Assembly: GCA_947574255.1 (NCBI GenBank)
Contig: CANPJT010000007.1
Coordinates: forward strand, 1 to 35,749
Length of the DNA: 35,749 bases
DNA from: an uncultured Mycoplasmatota bacterium
GTDB lineage: Bacteria > Bacillota_I > Bacilli_A > RF39 > UBA660
Direction of reading: 5' to 3'
Part shown: piece by piece, positions 6,678 through 14,959 of the stretch
Layout of the letters: each line of letters starts with the position of its first letter
Numbering within the stretch: position 1 is the first letter of the stretch
Translations under genes and position numbers: made by a program
Notes under the pieces: model-generated
What the model saw: only the letters and a program-made list of their open reading frames with translations
What the model was told of the DNA's origin: nothing
The model's database searches: none

Positions 6678-7292
6678 TTATTTATCTTTTATATTATCTA
6701 TTAATAAATAAATGCCTGCAATCCAAAATATTATAGAAAAGAAAAACATCTGATTACCACCATCTGACCAAGATTTTATCGCACTAATGTCCCATACGAT
6801 AAGGAAACCAAACCAAAATAACAGAAAACCAAACGTATAAATATTATTAACAATAATTTTCATTTTTTCAAAGTTTTGCTCACTTTTCTCAACTTTATTT
6901 ACATCTAACTTTCCATTAATATAATCATTAGTATTTTTCTTAATATTTATATATTTAATTGCAATTAAAATACCATAAATTAAAACTGCAATACCACAAA
7001 TTAAAAATGGTATACCAACAATTCTAATAAAATTGTCTGAGCCTCTGAATACAAATATAGATGAAACACCACTAAATATAGTCCCTACAATAATAATTGC
7101 TATAGCATTATATAATTTTGCAAACGATTCTATTTTTGTATTTTGAACAAAATCTTGTTGAGTATTAAATGATGAATATAGATCTTTATATTGCATTTGA
7201 TCTTCACTTATTAATTGTTTGCCACACTTTTCACACCTAATATTTGTACTTAAATTTTCATTGCCACAATTAGGACACTTAACATTATTCAA
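6678..7292 (-). CDS. Zinc-ribbon membrane protein
   Basis: About 204 residues. The N-terminus is a zinc ribbon: CPNC then CEKC spaced 13 residues apart, in the cytoplasm. Four hydrophobic segments follow: AIAIIIVGTIFSGVSS, VGIPFLICGIAVLIYGILI, TFGFLLFWFGFLIVW and MFFFSIIFWIAGIYLLI. Such proteins are common in Bacillota and have no defined role. The TTG at 7292 is preferred over the GTG at 7301 because AGAGGTG lies directly upstream at the right distance. It follows the DUF2207 gene by under 40 bases and so is probably the last gene of the lemA operon. Confidence 0.75.
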   Translation of the reverse strand: MNNVKCPNCGNENLSTNIRCEKCGKQLISEDQMQYKDLYSSFNTQQDFVQNTKIESFAKLYNAIAIIIVGTIFSGVSSIFVFRGSDNFIRIVGIPFLICGIAVLIYGILIAIKYINIKKNTNDYINGKLDVNKVEKSEQNFEKMKIIVNNIYTFGFLLFWFGFLIVWDISAIKSWSDGGNQMFFFSIIFWIAGIYLLIDNIKDK

Positions 7293-7329
7293 ATTTAACA
7301 CCTCTTATTTTTTTATTAAAGAAAAAGAA

Positions 7330-9804
7330 CTACCAAGAGCCTCCTCCTCCTCCACCTAATCCGCCTCCTGATAATCCACCACCAGAAGATACTTTTCCTG
7401 ATGATCCTCTATCTGAATCACTAGATGGACTTGATGACATTACACTTTGGGCTGTTAACATAGTAGAATTCATAAATAATCCAAATGATACTATATCAAA
7501 AGAATTAGGGCTATCATACCAAGATGGTGCTTGAAGTAATATTGTTTCAAATTTTTTAATCCATTTATCTGATATTCCTAAAACATAAGTATAAGGTAAA
7601 ATATTATAAAAATATGTTGGATCTTGCATAATCATTGCTTCCAATTTTTCCTTCTCTGCAGTTTCAAGGAAATTTTTAAAGCCTTTTAATTTACCAAGCA
7701 TTTCATTACCATATGCTGTTCTTTTTGGAAGATATTTAAAACAAATAATCATACCCAAAACACATAATAGACCAACTATATATTCAATCAAATATATTGG
7801 ATATTGTACTAAAGCTGGTAAAACTATAAAAGTCCATGGAACTCCTCCAAAACTTAATCCCCAAATTAATACAATTATTTTAAGAAAAATTGGTATTTTA
7901 GCAAATAACATACCAAATAATACTGAAAAACCAATACTAGGAAATAAAAGTGCTACAATCAACAATCTCGATTCACCATATGCTAAAATAGGTGGTATAG
8001 TTATTAAACAATATGTGACAATTATCATTAAAATAATAAATACTGAATTACCATGTATAGACTTTTCAAATAATTTATTTTTATTTTCTTTATTATTTAT
8101 ATTTAATAATATCCGACTCATAGTAATATAAAAATTATCATATAAATCCATCGAAGTAACTTCATTTGGATTATTGCTGGAGATTCCAGAAGTTTTATTA
8201 TGCAATAAAGTAAATGATGAATTTTTTGTAAATAGACCATTTAAAAATAATTGCTCATTTATATTATTTCCATCATATTCTTTTAATTTAGTTATTTTAA
8301 AACCTTGTGATTTTGAAACTAAAGATTCATCTTTAGTTTCAGTAATTTTTATATATCCTTTATTTGTTAAATATATAAGCAATGAAACAACATCTTTATC
8401 TTCGGCCTTACCTTTATATAAAAATCCTACTTCTAAACTATTAAAACCTTGCGGGGGATAGAACTCAACAGTCTCTACAACTTGTCCATCACGACCAAAT
8501 TTATACCATAAATATATTGATATTCCTAAAAATATAATAGGAATTAAAAACAATATATAATCCATAATATTTATATTAAAACCTGCTCCAACAAAATAAC
8601 CTTCAGGCAACTCTAATCTAACTGTTAGTGCTTCACCAGAATTAAGCGTTCCATTATATTTACCATTGATAACATTTCCCTCAACATTATAAGTTACTTT
8701 TGAAGAATCTATAGACCCACTAGATCCACTAGAAAAACCAAGTTTTGATGACTCAAATTCTTTTGGCATTACAATAGTAAATGTTATATTACTAATGCTT
8801 GTATCCCAATCATTTCCAATTAGATTAAAGTACAATTCATCGTACTCTTTTCTTGTATCTTTTCCTAAATTATATAAATAACTAATTAAATAATCCTTTT
8901 GACCTGTTAAAGTATAATTAGCATCGCCAATTTTTATAACCGTATTTCCATTATCTGTAAATAAAGAATAATTATCATTAACCTTTATATTACTAATTTG
9001 AGCACGATTTTTAGATATTGTTCCATCTAACCTTTTTACTTCTTTTTTTAATGGTATCTTTCTAAATATACCATGCTTTTCAATATTAAAATAAGCTCCT
9101 ATCTTTTCTGTTATATTTAAAGTATTATTTTCGTTAACAACGATATTTATATCGTAACTATTTAAAATATATTCTGAATTGCCATTATAAATTAATGAGT
9201 TATGATAATTATTAGCATCACTATTTTTATTAACTTTATCTATTGGAATAGCAGTCATTTCTATTGTGTTAAAATCACTTATATCATCTAAACCATTTTG
9301 ATTTAATTTAGTACTGTTATTATACAAATAATTATCTGCTAATTCTTTTGTTGATGGTTCTATAAACAATTTATAATATTTTATTTCAGATAATTTATAG
9401 TTTTTATATAATGTTGATTGTTCTAAAAAACTGCTAAAATAACTACCTGTAGATAAATCAGATTGAGAATATAATTTATGCCACATTCCATTATAACCAT
9501 CTGTTGCACCAATTTCTTCTTTGTTTGAGTTGTAGTAATATACAACATAGTGATAATAATACATATTATCAACTTTTCTAACTGCCTCTCCTGTAATAGC
9601 AGATGATTTTTCAGGAGTACCATTTGAAAATACTGTATATTCTAAATCAATTGTAAATTCATCCGTAGAGAATTCTACTGAATCTTCTAAATTAACATAA
9701 TCACTTTCATAACTTAAAGCATTTACTTTTGAGGGAATAATGAACAATAATGATACTAAGTTAAATATTATAAAAAAACTAAATTTATTTATATTTCTTT
9801 TCAT
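7330..9804 (-). CDS. DUF2207 domain membrane protein with Gly-rich tail
   Basis: A protein of about 824 residues. It has an N-terminal signal peptide (FFIIFNLVSLLFIIPSKVNA), a long extracellular part, and a DUF2207 domain at roughly residues 215-400 with the typical NITEKIGAYFN and GIFRKIPL segments. A transmembrane helix lies near residue 415 (YILFLIPIIFLGISIYLWY), then a cytoplasmic part, then further membrane helices at ~590-690. The extreme C-terminus is the Ser/Gly-rich tail GGGLSGGGLGGGGGGSW, typical of this family. DUF2207 proteins usually sit beside lemA, as here; the pair is thought to act at the envelope but its biochemical role is not known. I chose ATG 9804, with GGAG 7 bases upstream, over ATG 9816, which has none. 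Confidence 0.85.
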   Translation of the reverse strand: MKRNINKFSFFIIFNLVSLLFIIPSKVNALSYESDYVNLEDSVEFSTDEFTIDLEYTVFSNGTPEKSSAITGEAVRKVDNMYYYHYVVYYYNSNKEEIGATDGYNGMWHKLYSQSDLSTGSYFSSFLEQSTLYKNYKLSEIKYYKLFIEPSTKELADNYLYNNSTKLNQNGLDDISDFNTIEMTAIPIDKVNKNSDANNYHNSLIYNGNSEYILNSYDINIVVNENNTLNITEKIGAYFNIEKHGIFRKIPLKKEVKRLDGTISKNRAQISNIKVNDNYSLFTDNGNTVIKIGDANYTLTGQKDYLISYLYNLGKDTRKEYDELYFNLIGNDWDTSISNITFTIVMPKEFESSKLGFSSGSSGSIDSSKVTYNVEGNVINGKYNGTLNSGEALTVRLELPEGYFVGAGFNINIMDYILFLIPIIFLGISIYLWYKFGRDGQVVETVEFYPPQGFNSLEVGFLYKGKAEDKDVVSLLIYLTNKGYIKITETKDESLVSKSQGFKITKLKEYDGNNINEQLFLNGLFTKNSSFTLLHNKTSGISSNNPNEVTSMDLYDNFYITMSRILLNINNKENKNKLFEKSIHGNSVFIILMIIVTYCLITIPPILAYGESRLLIVALLFPSIGFSVLFGMLFAKIPIFLKIIVLIWGLSFGGVPWTFIVLPALVQYPIYLIEYIVGLLCVLGMIICFKYLPKRTAYGNEMLGKLKGFKNFLETAEKEKLEAMIMQDPTYFYNILPYTYVLGISDKWIKKFETILLQAPSWYDSPNSFDIVSFGLFMNSTMLTAQSVMSSSPSSDSDRGSSGKVSSGGGLSGGGLGGGGGGSW

Positions 9805-9818
9805 TACATTCTCCATAA

Positions 9819-10367
9819 TTATAATTCAATTTTTACATTTGCTTTTTCATTTGCATTTGCTTCAAACATTGTTTTTGATTTATAACCAAATAATATTGCA
9901 AAAATATTACTTGGGAACATTTCAACTTTATTATCATAAATTCTCACAACACCATTATAATACTTTCTCGAATTAGCAATATCGTCTTCAATCTTTGTTA
10001 ATTGTTTACTTAAATCTTTAAAATTTTCATTTGCTTTTAAATCTGGATAAGCTTCGGCTAAAACCATAATTTCGCTAATACCACTAGATATCTGTTCATT
10101 TGTTTTGATTTTTTCATCATCGGACATTTTATCATAAACACTATTCCGTAAATTTATAATTTCTTTTAAAGTATCTTTTTCAAGTTTAGCATATCCTTTT
10201 ACTGATTCTACAATATTAGGAATTAAATCCCATCTTTTTTTAAGATAAACATCCATAGTAGAAAAAGCTTCTTTTATTTTATTATTTAATTTTACAAAAC
10301 TATTATATAAAACAAAAGCATAAATAAAAATTAAAACAATAATTGTAATAATAATGTAAACCCACAT
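9819..10367 (-). CDS. lemA: LemA family protein
   Basis: A 182-residue LemA protein of normal family length. It has a single N-terminal transmembrane anchor (YIIITIIVLIFIYAFVLY) with a very short outside end, then the helical LemA core with the hallmark KKRWDLIPNIVESVKGY and the later LAEAYPDLKANENF and VEMFPSNIFAILFGY segments. A strong ribosome site (AGAGGTGA) lies 5-6 bases before the ATG. It is the first gene of the lemA, DUF2207, zinc-ribbon set. The AT-rich region upstream contains a TATAAT at 10381-10386 but no convincing -35 box. Confidence 0.92.
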   Translation of the reverse strand: MWVYIIITIIVLIFIYAFVLYNSFVKLNNKIKEAFSTMDVYLKKRWDLIPNIVESVKGYAKLEKDTLKEIINLRNSVYDKMSDDEKIKTNEQISSGISEIMVLAEAYPDLKANENFKDLSKQLTKIEDDIANSRKYYNGVVRIYDNKVEMFPSNIFAILFGYKSKTMFEANANEKANVKIEL

Positions 10368-10375
10368 AATTTCAC

Positions 10376-10785
10376 CTCTTATTATAATTTGATTTTATCA
10401 TATTTTTAATTTTTTTAACATATTATCAAAAATTTCTTTTAAATGCATTGTAATCAATCTTTTTGTTCGTGACTAATAAATTTTTTTGAATATCACTTAT
10501 TAAAAGTCATACATTCTCATAAAAAATTGTTAAGAGTAATATTTTTTTAATTATTTATCTATCTTTAATATATTTTGACTTTGTAGTGATAATTTAAGAG
10601 ATAAAATATGCAAGTTTCTTGTGACATTATTTTCTATAGTTTTTTTGTTTTAAATAATATGTAAACACTACTCAACCATTCTAGATTATAACATCCCAAA
10701 AAATAATTTTTGAATCATTAATTTTAATTGTACTCATACACTATAGAACTACTTCAGGCGTTATAATATTCATATATAAAAATTT
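10376..10785. other. 410-base gene-free stretch
   Basis: Very AT-rich spacer between the lemA gene and the end of the GroEL-like gene. Reading frames on both strands are short (under about 20 codons) and lack ribosome sites. I see no tRNA, repeat or convincing terminator here. Confidence 0.5.
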
Positions 10786-12342
10786 TTAATTTTGCCAGTT
10801 GCTATATTCATTTTCTTTATTATAGCTATTTTTATACTCATTTATAATTAAACTAGTTGTAGTAAGAAGCATACCAGCTATAGATGTAGCATTTATCAAA
10901 GAGTGAATTATTACTAAATATGGATCAATAACTTTAGAACAATTACTTTTTTCCCAGGTATTATTCGATATGTTATAAACAACATTAAATTTCTCCTGTT
11001 CAATTTTTTCCTGAATATTTAAATCTATACCTGCATTTTTAACGATTTGCTCAAAAGGTTTTTTTAGTGCTTTTTTCCAAATTTGACTAGCATTATCTAA
11101 TTCTTTTAACTCACTTGCAATTTGCAAAAGACTTACGCCACCACCTAGTAAAACTCCTTTATCAGAAACTGACAAAGCACACAAGGCATCTTCCAAACGC
11201 ATCCTTTTTTCTATTCTTTCTGTTTTGGTTGGTGCACCCAACTTTATCTCAACTGTTCCCTTTAAAAACATCGCTATTCTTTTTTCATAAAATTCTTTTT
11301 CTAAGTCACTAACCATTTCTTTCATTTCTTTTTTTAATTTTATTAAAAAATTTCTTGTATGTTCTGTTGCTTTAAAATCTATTCTTATCCCCTCTTTTTT
11401 TATTTCTATATTTTCTGCTAAACCAATATCTTTACTTGTTATAAAATTTTCTTCCTCAATTATTTTAGCATTTGTAATACATTCAATATCTTTCATTATT
11501 TTATATACATTCATTCCATAATCTTCTATTTTCAATAAACAAATAGAAAGTTCTTCAGTTAGAGTAAGAGAAACGAGTTCTTCTATTACACTTTCAACAA
11601 AATCATTAGCAATTATTACTAAGCTTTTTTTATTTTTTAAAATATCATTCAACAAAAAACTAATACTTTCTAAATTAGTAAATGAAGTATTCATTAGTAA
11701 TATATAAGAATTTTTATAATTTAATATATTTGTATCTTTTAAAAAGTATAAAGAAGCAAGATTTATTTCACAAGCATATCCTTTTAAATAAGAAATGGAA
11801 GTATTATTTTCTGAAACTTCTTTTATTAATACCGCTTCTTTTCGTTTTACTCTTTTTAGTGTTTGGTAAGCCATCTTTCCTAGTTCTTCATCACCTGCTG
11901 AAATACATGCAATATTTTTTAAATCTTCTGCTGTTGCTTTTCTTTTCATTTTTTGTAATTTTTTTAAAATTATTTCTAATACTTTATCTAACTCTTTTTT
12001 TAATAAAATTGGACTAACGCCATTTTCTATATATTTTAAACTTTGTTCATAAAGGCTTTCTAATAGAACAAGAGTTGTGGTCGTTCCATCTCCAACTTCT
12101 TCATTAGTTTTTATAGAAGCTTCCTTTAATATTTCTAAAATAGTACCAACAGTTTCATCTTCACTTTCAATATTTTTGGCAATAGTTACACCATCATTTG
12201 TAATAAATGGAGAAAAAGTAGAATGATCAATTAAAACATTATTTCCTTTAGGGCCCAACGTCTCTTTCACAGTCCCACATAACAGATGAATACTTTCCAA
12301 CATTTTTTCTTGTAATTCTTTTCCTCTTACTATTTTTTTCAT
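10786..12342 (-). CDS. groEL-like: Divergent GroEL-type chaperonin paralogue
   Basis: 518 residues from ATG 12342 (GGAGG 4 bases upstream), slightly shorter than GroEL (~540). ATPase elements are kept: TLGPKGNNVLI, NDGVTIAKNI, GDGTTTT and, near the end, RLEDALCAL and GGGVSLL. The apical domain (about 185-370) is strongly diverged and Lys/Ile rich. The C-terminal Gly-Gly-Met tail of housekeeping GroEL is missing; the protein ends EYSNWQN. No groES lies beside it. Its ATG overlaps the TGA of the upstream DNA-repair partner gene (ATGA at 12339-12342), so it is made from the same operon as a radical-SAM repair protein. It is probably a specialised chaperonin; whether a normal groEL exists elsewhere cannot be seen. 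Confidence 0.85.
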   Translation of the reverse strand: MKKIVRGKELQEKMLESIHLLCGTVKETLGPKGNNVLIDHSTFSPFITNDGVTIAKNIESEDETVGTILEILKEASIKTNEEVGDGTTTTLVLLESLYEQSLKYIENGVSPILLKKELDKVLEIILKKLQKMKRKATAEDLKNIACISAGDEELGKMAYQTLKRVKRKEAVLIKEVSENNTSISYLKGYACEINLASLYFLKDTNILNYKNSYILLMNTSFTNLESISFLLNDILKNKKSLVIIANDFVESVIEELVSLTLTEELSICLLKIEDYGMNVYKIMKDIECITNAKIIEEENFITSKDIGLAENIEIKKEGIRIDFKATEHTRNFLIKLKKEMKEMVSDLEKEFYEKRIAMFLKGTVEIKLGAPTKTERIEKRMRLEDALCALSVSDKGVLLGGGVSLLQIASELKELDNASQIWKKALKKPFEQIVKNAGIDLNIQEKIEQEKFNVVYNISNNTWEKSNCSKVIDPYLVIIHSLINATSIAGMLLTTTSLIINEYKNSYNKENEYSNWQN

Positions 12343-13082
12343 AATTCCTCCTTTACTTCTGTGATGTATTTCCAATATTTTTTAGGCATAAAATTCATTC
12401 GACAACGTTCATTTCTTCTTTCTTTAATTCCAATTGTTTTATAAAATATTCGCCATAAAAATTCGATATTCTGTTCCCCTTTACTTTCTTTTTGTGATAA
12501 TTTAAATTCTTCCTCTTTTACAATTACAAATTGTTTCTTATCATATATACTTATTATTTTTCTTTTATTATCTTTTATAACCCAAAATTCATTTTTTAAT
12601 CTATTAACAAAATGACAAGAAACTAAAAAAAGAATATTATTCGTTGGTTCCATTTCAGCATATAAAATATTTTTTTCTAATTCTTTAAATCTTAAAAAAC
12701 CTTTCATTTTATGCGTTTCGTGTCTAACATAATTAGAAATTCGTAAAACTTCACTTACACATTTTAAATTGTGATAATACATAATTTTATGACGCCGTTT
12801 TAAAGCATTTTGAAAAAAATAATAAAGAATTAGTTCCTTATTTTCTTCCTTTGATAAAAAAACATAATACATAGAACGCATTGCGTATTGACCAAAAGCA
12901 GAAATAATCTGGTCTATAATTTTTTCATTTTTTAAAATAGATAAATAAATTGTATTTTCAAATAAGGATGGATGATAAACATCTGTTTTTATATTTTCTG
13001 GATGTAAGTTATTTTTTAAAAGATATAATATGATATTCAAAAGAGAAATAAAGTCTCCATCATAGATATATATATTATTCAT
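12339..13082 (-). CDS. TIGR03915-type putative DNA metabolism protein
   Basis: 247 residues starting MNNIYIYDGDFISLLNIILY, matching the family that is genetically linked to the radical-SAM protein next to it. The family features seen are the YDGxF-xxLL start, the central HKMKGFLRF segment, LYAEMEPTNNILFLVSCHFVNRL and the C-terminal FWRIFYKTIGI/RRNERCRMNFMPKKYWKYI block. In many bacteria this protein is fused to or paired with a uracil-DNA-glycosylase-like domain; none is fused here. Its exact reaction is unknown. The ATG overlaps the upstream stop by one base (TAATG at 13080-13084), and its own stop overlaps the chaperonin ATG, so the three are tightly coupled. Confidence 0.82.
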   Translation of the reverse strand: MNNIYIYDGDFISLLNIILYLLKNNLHPENIKTDVYHPSLFENTIYLSILKNEKIIDQIISAFGQYAMRSMYYVFLSKEENKELILYYFFQNALKRRHKIMYYHNLKCVSEVLRISNYVRHETHKMKGFLRFKELEKNILYAEMEPTNNILFLVSCHFVNRLKNEFWVIKDNKRKIISIYDKKQFVIVKEEEFKLSQKESKGEQNIEFLWRIFYKTIGIKERRNERCRMNFMPKKYWKYITEVKEEL

Positions 13083-14290
13083 TAAAACAACCTCAGTTGT
13101 TCTTTGTTAGTTGGTATTAGACTTCTTTCTTCCAACATAACATTTCTTTCAATAAATTTTTTATTAAAAAACTCTTTGTTAGTAATGTATTTACCATTAC
13201 AAAGAATAAAGTATTTGGCACGTTTTAATACTACCCCCATTCGTTTTAAATCTTCTAAATGAATGGTAAAATTTCTTCGAGAACTTATAATTCTTCTAGC
13301 ACTTTTTACACCAATTCCAGGTATTTTTAATAACTCATTATAAGAACAAGTATTAATTTCTTTAGGAAATTCTTCTAAGTGCCTTAATGCCCAGTCTGCT
13401 TTAGGATCAATTAGAATATTAAAGTTTGGATTTTTAACATCTAAAAGATCTGTCACTTTAAAATTGTAGTAACGAAGAAGCCAGTCAGCTTGGTAAAGTC
13501 TATTTTCTCTTATTAATGGAGGATGTTCTAAACTAGGAAGTAAGTTGTCTTTGTTTATGGGAACATATGCAGAATAAAATACACGTTTTAAATGATATTG
13601 ATTATATAAATTCGCACTCTTACTCATGATTTGTAAATCTGTTTCTTTCGTTGCACCTATAATCATTTGAGTACTTTGGCCAGCTGGAACATATTTCTTG
13701 CTTTGATTTATTTTTACATATTCCATAATTTGTGATACATTTTTACTTTCTTTATTAGGAGCCAATAACTTTAAGCCATTTTCAGTAGGTAATTCAATAT
13801 TAGCACTTAAGCGATCGACAAGTAAACCTAACTTTTTCAAAAGTTTAGGGCTAGCTCCAGGTATAGCCTTTGCATGAATATAGCCATTAAAATGATACTT
13901 GTTTCGTAATAAAAAAATTGTCTTAATTAAAAGTTCCATGGTATAATCAGGATTTTTTATAATTCCAGAACTTAAAAATAAACCTTCAATGTAATTTCTT
14001 CGATAAAAATTTAATGTAAGTGTACAAATTTCTTCTGGAGTAAAAATTGCTCTTTTTATATTGTTGCTTTTTCGATTCAAACAATATTTACAATCAAAAA
14101 TACAACAATTGGTTAAAAGAATTTTTAAAAGAGAAATACACCTTCCATCAGAAGCAAAAGAATGACAAATGCCAGCAATTGCTGTATTCCCTACTCCACT
14201 ACCACTTTTTCTATTACTACCACTTGAAGAACAAGAGGCATCATACTTAGCACTGTCTGCTAATATTTTTAATTTTTCTTGTAATTCCAT
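13082..14290 (-). CDS. Putative DNA modification/repair radical SAM protein
   Basis: 402 residues from ATG 14290. N-terminal MELQEKLKILADSAKYDASC is the family start. The radical-SAM cluster motif CxxxCxxC is in CIFDCKYC, binding a [4Fe-4S] cluster and S-adenosylmethionine. A helix-hairpin-helix motif, LLKIPGIGVKSARRIISSR, at about residues 318-336 would bind DNA. This matches the family named as a putative DNA modification/repair radical SAM protein (TIGR03916 type). I chose ATG 14290, with GGTGA just upstream, over an in-frame start at 14335 that would add a hydrophobic stretch and lie upstream of the promoter. First gene of a three-gene operon ending with the GroEL paralogue. Confidence 0.9.
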   Translation of the reverse strand: MELQEKLKILADSAKYDASCSSSGSNRKSGSGVGNTAIAGICHSFASDGRCISLLKILLTNCCIFDCKYCLNRKSNNIKRAIFTPEEICTLTLNFYRRNYIEGLFLSSGIIKNPDYTMELLIKTIFLLRNKYHFNGYIHAKAIPGASPKLLKKLGLLVDRLSANIELPTENGLKLLAPNKESKNVSQIMEYVKINQSKKYVPAGQSTQMIIGATKETDLQIMSKSANLYNQYHLKRVFYSAYVPINKDNLLPSLEHPPLIRENRLYQADWLLRYYNFKVTDLLDVKNPNFNILIDPKADWALRHLEEFPKEINTCSYNELLKIPGIGVKSARRIISSRRNFTIHLEDLKRMGVVLKRAKYFILCNGKYITNKEFFNKKFIERNVMLEERSLIPTNKEQLRLF

Positions 14291-14306
14291 GACAATCACC
14301 AAAATT

Positions 14307-14335
14307 ATTGTACTATAAAAAATGAAGAATATCAA
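14307..14335 (-). promoter_or_regulatory. Promoter of the radical-SAM/chaperonin operon
   Basis: On the minus strand: TTGATA (14335-14330), a 17-base spacer and TACAAT (14312-14307), then a short leader to GGTGA and ATG 14290. This also supports that start. Confidence 0.7.
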
Positions 14336-14346
14336 ACGCTTGTTTG
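14333..14346. promoter_or_regulatory. SOS-box-like palindrome (possible LexA operator)
   Basis: CAAAC at 14333-14337 and GTTTG at 14342-14346, a perfect 5-bp inverted repeat with a 4-base gap. The Bacillus LexA consensus is CGAAC-N4-GTTCG; this site keeps the spacing and differs by one base per arm. It overlaps the -35 box of a DNA-repair operon, where a repressor would block the polymerase. LexA binding is inference. Confidence 0.4.
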
Positions 14347-14513
14347 TGATTTTTGCTGGTAATTTTTAGTATTTAATTAATGACTTAGTTCTGCTCTTTT
14401 CATTATTTTAATAAATTTGAATTTTTAAAAATCTCAAATATTCTTGTTAGATTAACATCTAAATAATTTTAATCAATATATTAATACTCTTGAACCTATT
14501 TCAACTTATATAA

Positions 14514-14908
14514 TTAATACTTTATATTACTAAAATCATTACGACTTTCTTGCAGTAATTGCTGTTTCTTAATCATTTCTTTACCACTTACAGCCATCGC
14601 TAAAATATCGTAATAAATCTCATCATGATTATGTATAATAATCTTTCTTTCAATGTTTTGTTTTTCTAATAATGATTTTAGCTTAGAATGATTATCTAAA
14701 ACAAAATACATTTGAGGAGGCATAAAATTAGGAATTTTTTTCTTATTTCATCCAAATTAACTGAATTATCAAATAGTGCTAAAGACTTAATAGGAACTGC
14801 ATTTATAACTTTGTCTAAAATATATTTATCAACTCTTTTTAAGGTTTCAGAATAATTAATAAATTTTTCTCTTACTAAATCTAAACGTATAGACTTACCT
14901 AATTCCAA
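14514..14908 (-). pseudogene. Frameshifted gene of unknown function
   Basis: Two minus-strand frames join at a run of seven A (T7 at 14735-14741). The first (14908 down) starts with TTG and reads MELGKSIRLDLVREKF up to NLDEIRKK. The second continues, if one A is added, as IPNFMPPQMYFVLDN and runs to DFSNIKY at 14514. The joined protein would be about 132 residues, helical and charged, without membrane segments. I do not recognise it. It may be a pseudogene, a homopolymer sequencing error, or a gene using slippage at the A run. A weak AT-only hairpin at 14415-14439 could end transcription. It lies 50 bases downstream of the ABC transporter gene. Confidence 0.5.
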
Positions 14909-14959
14909 AACTTAAATCACAAACACAAAAAATAAGATATAATAACAAAATATAAAGAA

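Noticed and set aside
9423-9976. Short ORFs within and across the DUF2207 and lemA genes
   Set aside because: They overlap well-supported genes in other frames, are rich in Ile/Leu/Thr from AT-rich DNA, and have no ribosome sites.
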